A stretch of 64,000 nt of DNA from Aselliscus stoliczkanus (lineage: Eukaryota > Chordata > Mammalia > Chiroptera > Hipposideridae), in NCBI GenBank assembly GCA_033961575.1, contig CM066740.1, positions 65,327,617 through 65,391,616 on the forward strand, given 5' to 3'. A model generated the notes under the pieces. The model searched no databases, was not told the origin of the DNA, and worked only from the letters and a program-made list of their open reading frames with translations. Below are positions 11,747 to 25,079 of this stretch, piece after piece. A program made the position numbers and the translations under genes. Positions within the stretch are counted from its first letter, which is position 1, and every line of letters begins with the position of its first letter.

Positions 11747-13879
11747 AAAAATGTGGTGAAGATTGTATTTATTTCAATAAAAAGCCAACTTATTTAAAAT
11801 AAATTTGATGTTATATAATCTTTAAAAGCATACATATTGCACAGAGTGAGGTGTAATTCTACAAATTAGTGCATCTTCATATGCAAATGTGTTAGTTGGT
11901 GCTGTTGTGTTTCTCAAACAAAGGATATATGTTAATTTTTGTCTAACCATCGTCTATTCCTCTAATAGCACCAGTGTTTTTCTTTGGGAACCACCCCACT
12001 TTTGCAGCCCACTTGATATGCAAATTGGTGGGAGTGGCTCAAGGGTTGGTGGTGACTCAGGAGGCCAATCAGACTCCCTTTCCCAGGAACTGGGATATGT
12101 AACATCTGTAAAATAAACAGGAATCCATGAAAGCCAATACTGTGATCACAGGAGCCTGTTTGTTAGCTCCCGCTTCCCTTCCTATCCTTCCTGAGACCAC
12201 ACTTTTGTTCAGCATCTCTGTGTCCTCTGAGTGCACCTCTACATCCTTTGCACTTTTCTGGTTATATGCTATGCCTATTTCTGTAACTTGAAACCAAAGA
12301 TATAAACTAGCAGGACTATTTAAAAATATTTCAATCAATGGTTACACTGTCAAAATTAGGATTAAACTTTGATAGTTTTTAAAACACACTGCAGAGCAAG
12401 TTTTTCAATATAACCTGGTGTTAGGGAACAGGCCAAAGAAAGGGCTGAAAATCATGATCTTGGACTCATTTTTTACTGTTGGCAAAGTTAAGTAACATAA
12501 TCACAAGTCACTGTTGTAATTTTAGCCTTATAAATACATCATTTCTTCTCCCTGAAATGTCAGCTTGTATAATCAGACTTTACATTCTGCAAAGCACAAT
12601 TTAATGTTTAAAAATGGCAAAAGGAAACATTAGGTTGAATAAAAAATATCAATATGGGCACAGTTTATTAATGTATTTATTATTGCTGGGCATTAGCATC
12701 TTTTATTTTTTTATCATAATTTAAGATTACATACTCATTCATTTCTCATTGTTCAACAGATTCTAAATTTAAATATATATATTTTAAAAGGAAGCCTAAA
12801 TAAAGAGCCTTAAAGAAAGTTTAGTGGTGGCTATTACCTCAATCTATATATAATAGATATTTGGAGGATTTGAAATTCTAAAGTGGTACTTAATATTAAG
12901 CAATTAAATTGACTGATTTCTAAAATAATATTCAATCACCATTTCATGGTTAAAAAGTACGGAAGAATTAAGAAAGATTGCAGAATCTAACAGTATTGAA
13001 GTCAGATTTTTTTTGCCCTGTTTTTAGTCAATCCCCTTCTTATTCACCTTAGAAAGCTGCCATCATAACTGGCACTAATTGGCACCCTTGTTAGAAATCT
13101 CCGCAGAGGATCTAAGAATAGAAAAGATATGGACACCTTTCACCCATGGAGCCCAGCTGTCTGCACAGGTGAGGCTGAGATCAAGGATGGGGCAGACGAC
13201 CTGGCGGCTGTCTATGAGACGTATAAAACCCACACCTGTTCACTGACTAGGCAGACAACTTGAATCTCCAGGGATGTTAATAAGTATCCTTCTGGTGCCT
13301 GAAGTAACTGAAAACAAAAGATGCTCATAGTGCTCCTAACAAGTGAGGTAGTTATTATATTTTGAGAGGCAGTGAAGGCAGCGACAGACACTTCTAGGAT
13401 GAGGTACTCCTGCCCAGTACAGGCAGACTGGTATTTTCGCTTACTTATTGCATGCTTGTTTGCTTTGTTCAAGAGAATTATATAAGCTCCCCTGAAAAAT
13501 AAATAGGGAGCTGTATTTCTCATGAACATCTGGAGAGTGGAAGAGAAATTTTAAGTATGTAATAACTATTTAATAGATTAAAACAGACAGAGTGTACATA
13601 TAGGATATTGGGCTAAGAAGAAATACCTTATGCTCACATAAGAATAACAGTCCTAAGTTTTCTGCTTTTCTTTTTACATTATAGTCAAAGGAAAATACAG
13701 ATGTCTCCTGTTACCTGGAGGAGTTTAGGTGAGGTAATATGAAGTAAGAAACATGCCATGCTGAAAGAACTGTTCCTATGAAATGACAAAGCACAGAGCA
13801 GGGCATGGTGTAGAGAACATGAGAGTGCTTAAAGCATATCTTTCGATGACGAAGGCTAGTGACTGACTAGTTTTAGTTT

Positions 13880-14720
13880 TTTCACTATTCCATTCACCAA
13901 ATATTGAATGAGCACCTACTTTATGACACTGACAATAGAGTCTGACTCAATTTTTTATTTTGACTGCTGACTTCTTTTAAACCTCAACTTCCTTTTCCCC
14001 TGTGACCCACATCAGGGCAGAAAGCTTGTGCATACACCAACTCCTTTGCCAATGGAGGGAAATTTAATCCCAGAACTGCTCAACGGATCTTTTCCCAGCA
14101 CCACCCCCAACCCCAGCCATCACGATAAAGACCCAACTTACTTCCACTTTCCCAAGCCAGCCTGGACCTCAGCAATAAAATTTCTCTCAAATTCTCTTGG
14201 TGTGTGGAGTGTCATCAGCTTTGACACCTGAGCCAAATTTTGGTGTTGGTCCCTCTCACTTCTGCAGGGTACTACAGAACACTACTTACTAGGTTAAGAA
14301 TTGAGATAAAAGTCAAGTAGGAGTCCCTAACCTGAAGAGTTTCCAGACAAATTGAGAAGACAGACCACTAGTGACGGGTATCACAATAAGAGCTATGACA
14401 GATGTATGCATAAGGTGCTATGGGAACATAGGGGAGAGGTACCAATATGGCAGAAGGGGGATATAATGGGATTTTAAACTAGGCGATAATGAATGGACAT
14501 TAGTATACAAATGGGTCTGAGGTGGGGTGCAGTTGAGAGCACTGAAGATCCAAGGAGGGCCTATGTGAAGTCTCAAAGATATCTGACCCCTGCTGCATTC
14601 AGAAAAACACAGACAGTCCAGCAAGAGTGCTAGGGAAGTGAAGGTGGCAGGGATGAGGACAGAGAGAAGCAAAAGCCAGACCTTCAGGAGCCTCATACAA
14701 AGCAGAATGGCCTTTATACC
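13880..14720 (+). repeat. Probable ancient repeat fragments, family not assigned
   Basis: ATTGAATGAGCACCTACTTTATG near 13905 and the later block with CCTGAAGAGTTTCCAGACAA (14331-14350) and ATAAGGTGCTATGGGAACA (14410-14428) resemble the old repeat seen more clearly near 25.1, 26.0, 31.7, 43.6 and 51.4 kb. Between them lies unassigned sequence. This is a weak call. Confidence 0.3.
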
Positions 14721-15101
14721 CATCAGACTTGCATCACTGCACGTGTACAGCCCCTGCCTTTCCTCTCGCAGGACTCAATGAAAGGTCAAATAGATGAAAG
14801 CATTTCTGGTGTATTTAGAGCCATATTACTATAATCCTGAAGAAGTAACTGTGACAAATACAGAATGGCACAGGATATTCTTTTAAATCTTTATGATGGC
14901 AAGAAATAATTTTTGTTTCCAGAAACTCCCCCTCCTTTACCTCCCAATCAGTTGCTTTCCTAGGACTCTGCATATGTTTTATTCTATAATACTCTTTCCC
15001 TAGTTCCTTAAGTACATTAGTAAATTATAGTATATTTAAAATCAGTTTCATGTTAAAATTTCCACTCGGAAAATTCTGTTTGCAAGAATAGAGTGTACTA
15101 A

Positions 15102-15134
15102 TGTTAGTTACATTTTAATAAAAATCTTTTTTAA
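15102..15134 (+). mobile_element. 33-bp LINE 3'-end microinsertion with target duplication
   Basis: The insert contains AGTTACATTTTAATAAAAATC, matching the very end of the LINE at 9335-9350. It is bracketed by AAGAATAGAGTGTACTAA (15084-15101) and AAGAATACAGTGTACTAA (15135-15152), 18 bases with one mismatch. The simplest reading is an extremely 5'-truncated LINE insertion. Confidence 0.6.
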
Positions 15135-17284
15135 AAGAATACAGTGTACTAAAATTTAACTTTTCTGAATTGTATTTTCATAAAGATGCAAAAATAAGTT
15201 AACTTAAATATTGTGTTACCAAGCAAAAAGTAAGAAAATAATTTAATTTGACACAGCTGTATATCTTCGTCTTCAAGAAAGTTTTGTGGTAAGTTAAGCT
15301 GAAAAAAAACTGGAAGACAGAAGATGTCAGTTCAGTTTTATAACGCAGCACAAAAAGAAATGAAATAAACATTTTAAAATTGGGGGGTTCAGAAAAAAAA
15401 GGAATGCTTCATACCATATTTAACTGGATATTGCCCCTTTCTTTGCTATTTGGGGCATTCAGAATATAATTTCACAGATGATATATTTTTCTTAATGTGA
15501 TTTTCAGACTACATCTAATGGAAAATGCCTGGTTAGGATTAGGAGGCATAGTTAAACTACGTTTGCATGCAATTATTTCTAAAACAAATGCCAGGGTACA
15601 GAGCCTGTTGAAATGGCTTTCAGGAGGGCTAGCGCGTAGTATTAAACCAGTTTCCAATCTCTAAGTGAGTCTACACTCTGACTGTTGCAAATCAAGGCAG
15701 AGCACTGAGTCAGCCTTAGGTGTTTCCCCTTGACTCACTGCCCAAGGGCAGAGAGACATAGGGTTAGAGACTAAGGATTCATAGTAGGAATCAATCATTT
15801 TTAAAGCAAAGGTCTTTCTTGTTTAACATAAAAATAATATTTTATGTATTAATTTAAATCTTTGAAAAAAGTAAAATTACTATAAAACAAGTTGAAATAA
15901 TAATTTAATATGTAGAACAAAACAGATAGTAATAGAATTGATGTACTATGTAGGCTTCAACTTGTTTTAGGGTATTTTCTTCATAAAGCAACAAAAAGTA
16001 TACATGAAGTTATTAATTTTTTGTTAGTAGAAATCTCACTTTAGCTGATAGGCTTGTAACGATGTACACCTAAGCATCAAACAAGAAGTAAGAAATTCTT
16101 ATTCACAAAGTGCTTCTGAAATGCATCCGTCATTAGAAATATCAAAAGCAGTGAGTGGTAGGTAAGACCAGAGGAAGCATCCATTGCTTTGCTTATATGG
16201 GGCACAGTGACTTCGTAGTCACTAACCCTAGGTGTCCTTGGAGTTTATAGATTAGCCAACACCCTTCATTACCTTTTCATGATTTTTTCCACAAGAATGT
16301 ATTTTGGATTAGGACTTCATTGAATGAATGAAGCATGATGAGCCACTGCTATACTATTATGTAATGAAATAAAACACTATCATACTTTCATTTGTCCAAA
16401 TTCAGAAAGTACCACCATCTCTTTTACTGTATGCTTTAACTCTGTAGGGGGGAGCAATTCAGATCATAGTCACCCCTAGGAATTTATGAAGGGATTGGAG
16501 GAGGAGGCAGTCCCTTTTGTGATCCCTGCAGGGGAAGCAGCAGCAGCCCTTGGATCAGCTACTTTTTATCTGCTGTTGGTCTCAGTGGCAGCTCCTTTTC
16601 TTGCCAATAATGATAAATGATAGACTCTTTAATAAGAAATAGAGACTGTAAGCTGTGTACACAGAAGTTTATCTTGTTGGCATCACTGATTATGATTTGT
16701 TCCCTGTCAACCTCTCCTCCATCCTGACTGATGTGAGATAGAGAGAAAACCTGAAGAAAGAGCATCAATTGTTAAAAAACAACTCTTTATAACCAAAAAT
16801 CTCTTATCATTCAACAAGAAAACTGTCTTGATGCCAAGAAAACTACCAGTAGAGACCCAGCACTGTTATTGAGCTTTTCTTTTATGTCAAAAGATTATTC
16901 CATATGTTGTTGGGTAAACATCTAATTTCATTACCAAGTCCATTGCCTTTTCAACTATGCTTCCCAACAGTGGGAATGGTTAGATATTAGAGAGAAGGGA
17001 ATAAAGGGAGTCAGATTTACTCCAGTAGAATCTTCGAACGGTAGTGGTGAGAGACCCCTCCATGGGAGAGACACATGCATCCGCACACCCCTTCCCCTGA
17101 CAATCACTGCTCTGTCTTAACCACAAATTGACTTGGATTCCATACAATGAAGGCATTCAAGAAAAGGTAGTTTTCACATTTTAATACCTTGTCATCCTAC
17201 TTATATTTATCTGATTTTCCAAAAATGAAAATTTAAGTTATTTTGAACCGCAATTTAGAGGCTGTATGCTATCAGTGATTATTA

Positions 17285-17480
17285 ATGGCAGTCAAAGCAC
17301 AGAAACTGTAATCAGGCTGGCTTGACTTCACATGCCAGCTTAAACTACCCCCCAACATGACCTTGGATAATGTACTTTTCACAGCCTCAGTTTCCTATTC
17401 AGTGGAATGAGAAAGCATAAATAAACACATTACCAGGTACACAAAGTACACACTGAAAATATGCTAGCCAAGTGAAAAAT
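17285..17480 (+). repeat. MIR SINE relic
   Basis: It shows the MIR core and tail: CAGGCTGGCTTGACTTCACATG, ATGACCTTGGATAATGTACTTTTCACAGCCTCAGTTTCC, and the degenerate tail with AAACACATTACCAGG. It is old and diverged. Confidence 0.7.
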
Positions 17481-18300
17481 TGTAAATGCTTTAGGATCTT
17501 TGTTTTGTTAAGAAAAAGAGGATTTAAAGAAGAAAGGGAACATAAGAAATGTGACTTCTGTAACATCTCTGGTTGACGCTTCAGCCTCCTTTTCACTGGC
17601 CTACTCACCCATTTAGATATAATGACCCACAAACACTTGTCACCAAAGGGCCTAGGAGACCAACTTGGGACTAAAATAAAACTTTTTTTGGAGCAGACAT
17701 ATCTGTATCACGACATTAGACAGGTACAAAATTGTCAGAAATACATGGATGAACTAGTAGTAAAAGGTTGCTATCTATATTCACAAAACATGGTATAAAA
17801 TACCAAAATATGTGTTTAAACATTTCAAATATTAAAATACAATTGAAGGTAACTATATTCTATGAGGTAAGATGATTATTAAAATGCATATAATGCAATT
17901 TCTCCTAAGAAGATATTTCTTGAGAGTTTAGATCCATAAAGATGGAAAACTGAGATGAGTTCTGAATTAGAAAAGATGGAAGGAGATCAAAAGCTATCAG
18001 AGTCATCACCACATACCACAATAAAAAAAAAAGAAAATATTAGCTCAGTGCCAGAATCAACTCAAATTTTCACAAAACCACCATGACAATATATAAGTAC
18101 TAAAAATACTATAGAACTGCTATTTTTTATATATGAAATAGTTTACTGGGAAAGCAAATGTCAAATTTTAAAATTGTGTTACTGTCTATTAGAAATTATT
18201 CATTTCTAAGGCAGGACCAAGTTTCATTACCCAATAGCTGCTCTCAAGAATGAAAGTAATTTACATTTAAAATAGGAGTACAGTCTACTCTTTAAAAGCA

Positions 18301-19010
18301 CAATGGTAAACACACCAATTTGACAATTACATTAATATGAGTATTTGCATAATCTGTCTCCCACACCTGTTCTTAATTTGAAACAGCTGTGGGACAAATC
18401 ACATCACACTAGTCTCAGTGGGTACATGCACCAAACGGTAATGCACAAATCGTCGTTTTTGAAGATCTATGTTTTTTAATGTTTCCTGACTTTAAAAACA
18501 TTGGTAAAGTTTTGTTGATGTCATGATATTTATTTGGCTAAGATTAATCAGTGGAACGAGCATGACACCAAATGATGCTATCATTTTTGGCCCCTCTGTT
18601 ATTGACATGATTTTACTGATTTTTATCTCTGGAATTATTTTTATAAATAATGTATTTTATTTACACAGAATAAGATTAAGAAGGGATGTCAGTTTATTAT
18701 TATTACATATTCTTCTACTTCATGGATTTAAATCATTCAGCTGGAGTCTAGCTGGTGGAGTATAAGATCCCCTTATAGTCTCGCAACAAAACGGTCTCCC
18801 TTTAATATGCTATTCTGAATGGGAAATGCATTTAGAGCTTTCTAAAGGTGTTATTTATTTCCTGAAAAACGAATGAGAGCATAAACAAGAATGCACTGGC
18901 GCAAGAGACAAAGCCTATCTGTTAATTACATGCTGTTGACCGCTGAGGAGGTAAACAGTCCGTGTCCGCATTTCTAGGTCAGTGTATCACTCAGAATTCT
19001 ATTTTTATAA
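18301..19010. promoter_or_regulatory. Strongest candidate conserved intronic enhancer
   Basis: This stretch of about 700 bases is free of recognisable repeats and keeps more CpGs than its surroundings, for example AAACGGT (twice), CGTCG, TCTCGC, GGCGC and ACCGC. It contains a POU octamer ATTTGCAT (18343-18350), GTTAATTAC (18921-18929), CAGCTG (18385-18390) and two forkhead-type GTAAACA words (18306-18312 and 18951-18957). An 80-codon plus-strand open frame at 18523-18765 lies inside it and is probably incidental. Enhancer activity and conservation are inferences. Confidence 0.45.
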
Positions 19011-19094
19011 GTGTTTTCATTATATAGAAGGAAAATATTAAAAAATTCATTGTCGCATTTTTATTACATTTTAATGCATATTATTTAGCAACTC

Positions 19095-19205
19095 TCACCA
19101 CATGAGAAAAACTGAGGCACGGGAGTAAGGTGATTTGCCCAAGTTCTCATAACCCCTAACAGTTTACTGCCCAGGCATTCTGACCCCGGATCTATATTCC
19201 TTCCC
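19095..19205 (+). repeat. Decayed MIR/L2-type fragment
   Basis: GAGAAAAACTGAGGCACGGGAG, then GGTGATTTGCCCAAGTTCTCATAAC and CATTCTGACCCCGGATCTATATTCC follow the order of a common ancient mammalian repeat tail. Family assignment is approximate. Similar decayed pieces can be made out near 33285-33370, 39440-39480 and 54965-55010. Confidence 0.45.
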
Positions 19206-21064
19206 ATAACTCACGTAAGTTAATTTGAATCAATAATAGCCATTATGATCAACAAACATGAGCAAACATTTTTACTAATGGAATACCTTAAAGTTGTCTT
19301 TTTTTCAGAGTATCTGAAAAATTTAAATTCATAGCTCCAATGTTCTAGAAAACACTGTTTCAAAAGTGACTATAATAATTTAAAAAAAAAGAACTATTTT
19401 CTATTTAGATAAATATATTGTAAAGTCTTAGCAAGAACCAAGACTGGTTGCTCTAGGAGCATAAAAATAATTTTTATTACTATATAATTTAGGCAATAAA
19501 GCTAAGTTATAGAGATTGTGAGAAAAGTAATTTCCACAGTTGTGACCTCTATATAATTATATTTCTAAATATTCCTTATTTTATTTTTCTTCATTAAAAA
19601 CCTTACATATATAATTGAGAACACAGAAAAGTACTCTAAACAGATATGCTGGCATGTCATGGGGCATGCGGAACATAATGAAATGAAAACTATATTTGTA
19701 TGTAATGAATATGCACATTGAAAAATAGTCTAACAACAAATTTCACTTTTTCTCTGAGTATCAGAATATTTTAACCTCAATAAATGAGTTATACATTTTC
19801 AGATTTTGAGGTACTCTTGTTTCTCCTTGTTTTTGCTGTTAAGGCAAAACTTATTATCAAAGTTAAAAGCTTTTTACATGTAACATACAAAGAAAGCTAA
19901 CTTTTTGTAAATATAAAGCTACTGAAAGGTATACTCTCTTTTCAAAAATCAAACATCAGGATAATACATTGTCAGAGCTAGAGGAGTCAAATCTTCTCTG
20001 CTGGCAGGAAAGGAAAAAAGGTCGCCCAAGTGAACTGCTCTCTCAGGGTCACAGAGCAGTGAGCGGGGGAGTCACTCCTGGAACCCCAAACCCTTCCTAG
20101 TGGTCACACAGTGTGACTCTTTATCACAAATCACAAATCTGCCACCGACAGGTCGTTTACACCATTTACACGCTTTTCTATGGTCCTACACTAAGCCACA
20201 CACCAGTGAATGGATACACAAATGAATCTTCCGTTTTAAAAGAACTATAAAACACAACAGTACATTCACTTCTAGGCTGGCATGATGCCACTTCATGAAG
20301 GCAAACATAAACACATCCATGTGTGTTAACAGGATCACTGGGAGGTCAGGATCCAGGGGAATTTCAATTGTTCATACCTTTCTGTATTGCCTGAACCATT
20401 TTTGCAAGCACACATTGCTTTGATAATCATTCAAAATGAGGCTACTTGTGAAATAAAAATAGAACTTAAGACAGTAGTTATCAATGTTTTTAATAAAACA
20501 TGTTAACTCTTAAAAGCCTTCACTGACATGAAGTTCCAGTTTTTAAGTACTCTAATTTTTCTGATGAAAATGAGAATTTATTACTCTTGCCTAACTCTCA
20601 GCAATGTAGAAAGATAAATGCCTACTATCTTTGGAATGATGATTTTTTTTTTTTAACTTGAAAAAATTATTTAAAAACTTTTTTCTCCTTTCTCTTTTTC
20701 AGTCTGGGTAAACCCCTTTGTGATAGGCTCTTCATGTCCCCTTTAATCATTTCTATCATATTACTTGTTATCCCTAGACTTCTTTATGCACTTCAATATC
20801 CCTATATATGATCCTGACACTCAGTTCTCTATCAATTTTACAGAACCAGAAACACAGCATCAAGAGGTACAAAAATGAAGAAAACCTTATTCTGGTCAGT
20901 CTGTAAGTGATGGCTGATTCACTAAACACTAAGAAAAAAAGGACAAAATACCCAATTTATTCCATGGAATGCTCTAAAAAGCTATAACTGTCAGGTTTTT
21001 TTCCTTAAACCACAGAATTTGGTTTAAGATATCTCAGAAAGATGGTTATTATCCTGAATTTTTA

Positions 21065-21205
21065 TTTAGCCAGACTGTCAGCTCCCTGAAGATAGGGGCA
21101 TTTTTGAATTCCCTGTGGTACCTGTGTCTGTTCAGCGAAGTGTCTAGCACGCTGAGAGCTATAGTCACGTTTCTCTGATGGAGTGATTGGGTGAGCATGT
21201 AAATT
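21065..21205 (+). repeat. L2 LINE 3'-end fragment
   Basis: GACTGTCAGCTCCCTGAAGATAGGGGCATTTTTG, then TGTGTCTGTTCAGCGAAGTGTCTAGCACGCTGAGAG, keep the typical end of L2 (stop-proximal 'AGCTCC..GAGG.CAGGG' and 'TAGCAC'). Confidence 0.7.
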
Positions 21206-21836
21206 CTAATACACAGAACACTGTAAACCAGTGTTTCAATCTTACTGTTATTTTGTTTATAGGTTGTGGTTTTTCCACTGGAGTATGATAATCATTTGTT
21301 TCATATGAAATTCTATAGAGTAGGATTTTGAATTTATTCTATATTACTCCTAAACTCTCCTTTTTATTAAATAAATATCTACTTGGATAAAATAGCAAGC
21401 AAAAAGATGGGAGGAGGAGAAAATAGATTAACCACCTCTGCTTTACTCTAGCAGTACTGGAAATTACTGAACTGGAATGCCAAATAACATAACTTCTCAG
21501 TGGCTTAAGTAATCATTTCTAATTTGGTTCTTAAGAAAAATTCCCACTATCTATTGTTCTGAAAACAGGTGTTTGTTTTAAAGCAACTTGTATTCATATG
21601 AAATTGTGAATCAATGCTATTTTGACCCTTAAGTGATGGCAAGACACATCTTAGCAGTGAGTAACCTCTTATCAGTGTTCTTAGAGAAACGTGAGTACTT
21701 AATGTGCATTGTTTCAACAAGTCCTAGTGTCCTCAGAAATTAGGGAATCACTAATCAGAAAGCACCTACGTCTTTTTACCGAACCTACACGTATCTCTGT
21801 ATTTAACAGATTGATGCAATGTTTTAGTATTTACAA

Positions 21837-21949
21837 CTTTTTTTTTTTTTTTTTGAGGGCAGTGTCACTGGCTTTCTTATGTGGGACCAAACCCGGGCCG
21901 CTGGCTTCCCAAGCTAGCACTTAACCACCGCGCCACTCGGCCGGCCCCT
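21837..21949 (-). mobile_element. Short tRNA-derived bat SINE
   Basis: On the plus strand it reads poly(T), GAGGGCAGTGTCACTGGC, then CCACTCGGCCGGCCCC, so the element points left, in the FOXP2 sense. Flanks are CAATGTTTTAGTATTTACAA (21817-21836) and CAATGTTCTAGTATTTAACA (21950-21969), a near-identical target duplication. Confidence 0.93.
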
Positions 21950-22004
21950 CAATGTTCTAGTATTTAACAAAGGGGTTACAAATGGGGCCTGAAGGCCAAA
22001 GTAC

Positions 22005-22086
22005 AGGAGGAAGGCAGGAAGGCAGGAAGGAAGGGAGGGAAAGAAAAAAAGAAGGGAGGGAGGGAAGGAAGGAGGGAGAGAGAGAT
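22005..22086 (+). repeat. Purine-only GGAAG/GGGA simple repeat
   Basis: About 80 bases of almost pure A and G (AGGAAGGCAGGAAGGAAGG, later GGGAGGGAGGGAAGG). Mirror-symmetric purine tracts of this kind can form triplex DNA. It lies 55 bases from the short SINE at 21837-21949. Confidence 0.85.
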
Positions 22087-22529
22087 TTCCTGCTTTTCCC
22101 CGTTACCTTTGGCCATATATTAGGGTGTTATCTTCTTGTCCTAATAATATGCAAAATGCCTATTACAAGCGAGTATTAGTAATAAAATTAAAAGAAACTA
22201 CATATGGGAAGAGCAAGATGAAAAAACAGGGAGACAAATTCTCTAAAATTCATAATTTTACTACCAAAACTAATGTGGTATTTGGCTTACTTTCTTTGCT
22301 TTCTAAATGTATGACATATTTCTCTTAAGAAACTCTATTATACTATTTCCTTTGTTGAAAAGATAAAATCCAATTGCACTAATTCCATACATCACACATT
22401 TTAAGAAGAGGATGGACTAAGTTCATTTTAATTTCATTCTGGATAATTACTAGAAAGCATGCAAGATCTATCAGAGAAAGTAAGATTATTAAAAATCATT
22501 ATGCATTTACAGTACCTCAGACCCAAAGC

Positions 22530-23190
22530 AATGAGTAATTCTTATTCTCCCAGTGACCTGGATGAAGTGAGAACACACACTACTGAGAATGGTCCTGGTG
22601 TGGTTGGGCAGCGTCCCATACAGCAAGGGGACTGCCTTTCCTACTCCCCCAGCATGCCAAGCCTTCAAGCCGACAGGCAGCCTGCAGAGTGAGAAATGTC
22701 TTTTCCTTTCCTCCTGCCCATCTCCAAACAGAACCCGAGAAAGTGATTCATTCATTTCAAATACAAAGGGTGGCGGGGGAAAATGACCTTGTAACCAAAG
22801 CAGAGCTGACATTGAACCCTGGGTTTTTGGGAAAGCTAACAAGCATCCTGACTCTCTGTCCTCATAGGGAAAAGTGGGACCGCAGCCATCAGTTCTGAGG
22901 TGTACGCGGGGATAAAATGACCAGCTGGGGCAGAAGGGCTGGCACCAGAACACAGAAGTAACTCAGCGACGTTGGCAAGGCTGGAGGCGATGGGAGCTGC
23001 AGGTTCCCAGGAACTACTCGATGCTGGTGTAGCTGTTGATGCTACAGATGACTGAGGAAATACCAAAAATGTGTGGGATGGGTCTTTTGTCTTCACGGGA
23101 CTGGAAGGAAAGTTGGGACTTCCACGAGCTTTACAGAAATACCACCACCTAATATGTATTTGGCTTCTAAAAGCCAAATAGAAAATTTTC
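22530..23190. other. GC-richer unique island without a recognised repeat
   Basis: This block is clearly richer in G and C than its flanks and keeps several CpGs (GACCGCAGCC, GTACGCGGGG, CAGCGACGTTGG, GAGGCGATGG). Minus-strand open frames of 148 codons (22507-22953) and 113 codons (22836-23177) overlap here in different frames. Neither resembles a family I know. It could be a regulatory element, a decayed repeat or an unannotated FOXP2 exon, but I see no paired splice sites that make the last case convincing. Confidence 0.4.
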
Positions 23191-24388
23191 TGACCTTAAC
23201 TTGTTTAAAATTCAGCTTCAATGACTATTTTTTTCATCATCCCCCCAAAACACTTACTTCTCTATTTGAAAAGCATGCACATGCTTCACTAATGTAAACT
23301 TTCCGTGTCTGCACCACCATGTGCCAGTGACCGCCTCACCAGCGCCACCAGGCTCTTGGGGTGACCTTGGCAGCAGTGACCTTGCCAGCATAGAACCACC
23401 CCTGCTCAGTTTACTCTTCATTGTGCTTTCCCTCATAGTGAATATATACTGAGTCTTTAATAACATTTTTTTGATATCAATAATATTAAAACTTAGAAAA
23501 AAGCCCTAGAACCCACTGTCATTTAGTCAAATTAATACATAGGTTTTTGTACTTCTAAATTTTTCCAGGAGAAAAAAAACATAACAAAATCTTGTCACCA
23601 AAGTATCTCAAGTCATAAAATCTCTTTTCACAGGTCCCTTCAGCTTCATGAGTCAGTAATAACATCTACAACTGTCAGTGGCAAACATCGTTGGTTGTCT
23701 GTCCCAAAATTCAGCCTTCCCTTCTTCTCTGCCAAAAGGACCCAAACTTTGTTCAATGTGACAAAGTGCCTGGTCAAACATAAACGGCTTCACGGACTCA
23801 GGGATGAGTGCTCATGTGATACTGTTCAGGCCGATGAGAAGGAAACAGAAGGAAACAGTGAGGCTTGTGGGAAAGCTGGTTATTAAATGGGGGGGAGTAT
23901 GGGGGGTGTTCAGCGGGCATGCACTTATTCATCTCTATTCTTAAGTAGAGAAGCTGATAAACTCCATAGAATGTTCAGATAGTATTTTAACAGAAATATT
24001 CAAAATTCACATGGCTAGAAAAACAGAGATAATTAACTCATAAAATTTATATACCAACAAATCATGTAAAGAGTATAATTCCTTGATGAAGCTGAGGAAT
24101 CCTCATATTTCATTTGTAATCCTGTATGTTTCCAAGATCGTTTTAATAAGCAGACTTCTTACTTCCAGTTTCCTAGTAAAAGTATTTAGTAGGTTAGATG
24201 CATGACTAGTACAGAATAATGGGGCAGTGTATCTTGTTCAAAGAAAGACACTAAATAGGGGTAAGTGCTTATTGTAAGCAAAATATTTATGTGTATACAA
24301 AATCATAAACCAGAAGATGGAATCTGGAAAGATAATACTTAAATGAAGATAAAAGAAGAAACAATTGTTACTGTTAGAGTAGATTACA

Positions 24389-24815
24389 GGGCCAGCTGAG
24401 TGGCATGTTCGTTAAGAGTTGGCTTGGGACACCAGCTCTGAGCAGCGGGGCCCCGGTTCAGATCCCACATGAGGGCCAGTGACACTGCCCTCTACAGCTA
24501 AGATGATGAACAGCAGCTCGACCTGGAGCTCGGCTGCCATAAGTTGCTGGCAACGGCATAGACTGCAGTCCCTGCTGCAGTGGGCTGCCATAAGCTACAG
24601 TGAGTGGCTGGCAGCCAGCGTGAGCTGCCTAGAGCTGCTGTGAGTGGCCATCCAGTGGCTGGCGACATATCTGCCTCAACTGGGAAGAGCACAATGATAA
24701 TACCAACATGGGCCAGTGAAGCGACGTCCTCCACAACTAGACTGAAGAACAAAAGGACAACAACTTGTCTGTTCCCCTCCCCCAATTCCCCAACAAAATC
24801 TTTAAAAAAAAAAAA
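24389..24815 (+). mobile_element. Long tRNA-derived bat SINE, older subtype
   Basis: It starts GGGCCAGCTGAGTGGCATG and carries a short extra segment (CTCTGAGCAGCGGG) between the tRNA head and the B box. The same GC-rich body as other long copies follows, then a tail with CCCCAACAAAATCTTTAAAA. AATAAA has mutated to AACAAA. AGATTACA occurs at 24381-24388 and 24818-24825 as the target duplication. Confidence 0.9.
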
Positions 24816-25079
24816 GAAGATTACATGTTATCTACCCAGGAAAAGGTATCAGTTGAAGCAGCATTCATAAACAGCCTGCCTGACTAGAGCAAGGACAAGA
24901 CCTAGGAGTGATGTGATGGGGAGTGATAATGCGACCTGCATGTGTCTGGTGTTGATATCCATGTCTGCCTGTAAATTCTTTTATACAAAACATAGAAAAG
25001 CTGGTAAGTACCACAGCTTCATACTTGTTTTATCAGGTTAAATAGAAGGAATACCCAGCACTTATTCTGACAAAGAAGG

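Noticed and set aside
18523..18765. 80-codon hydrophobic open frame (+), possible small membrane protein
   Set aside because: It lies within the AT-rich enhancer candidate. Phe/Ile/Leu-rich translations are normal for AT-rich DNA, and there is no other coding sign.
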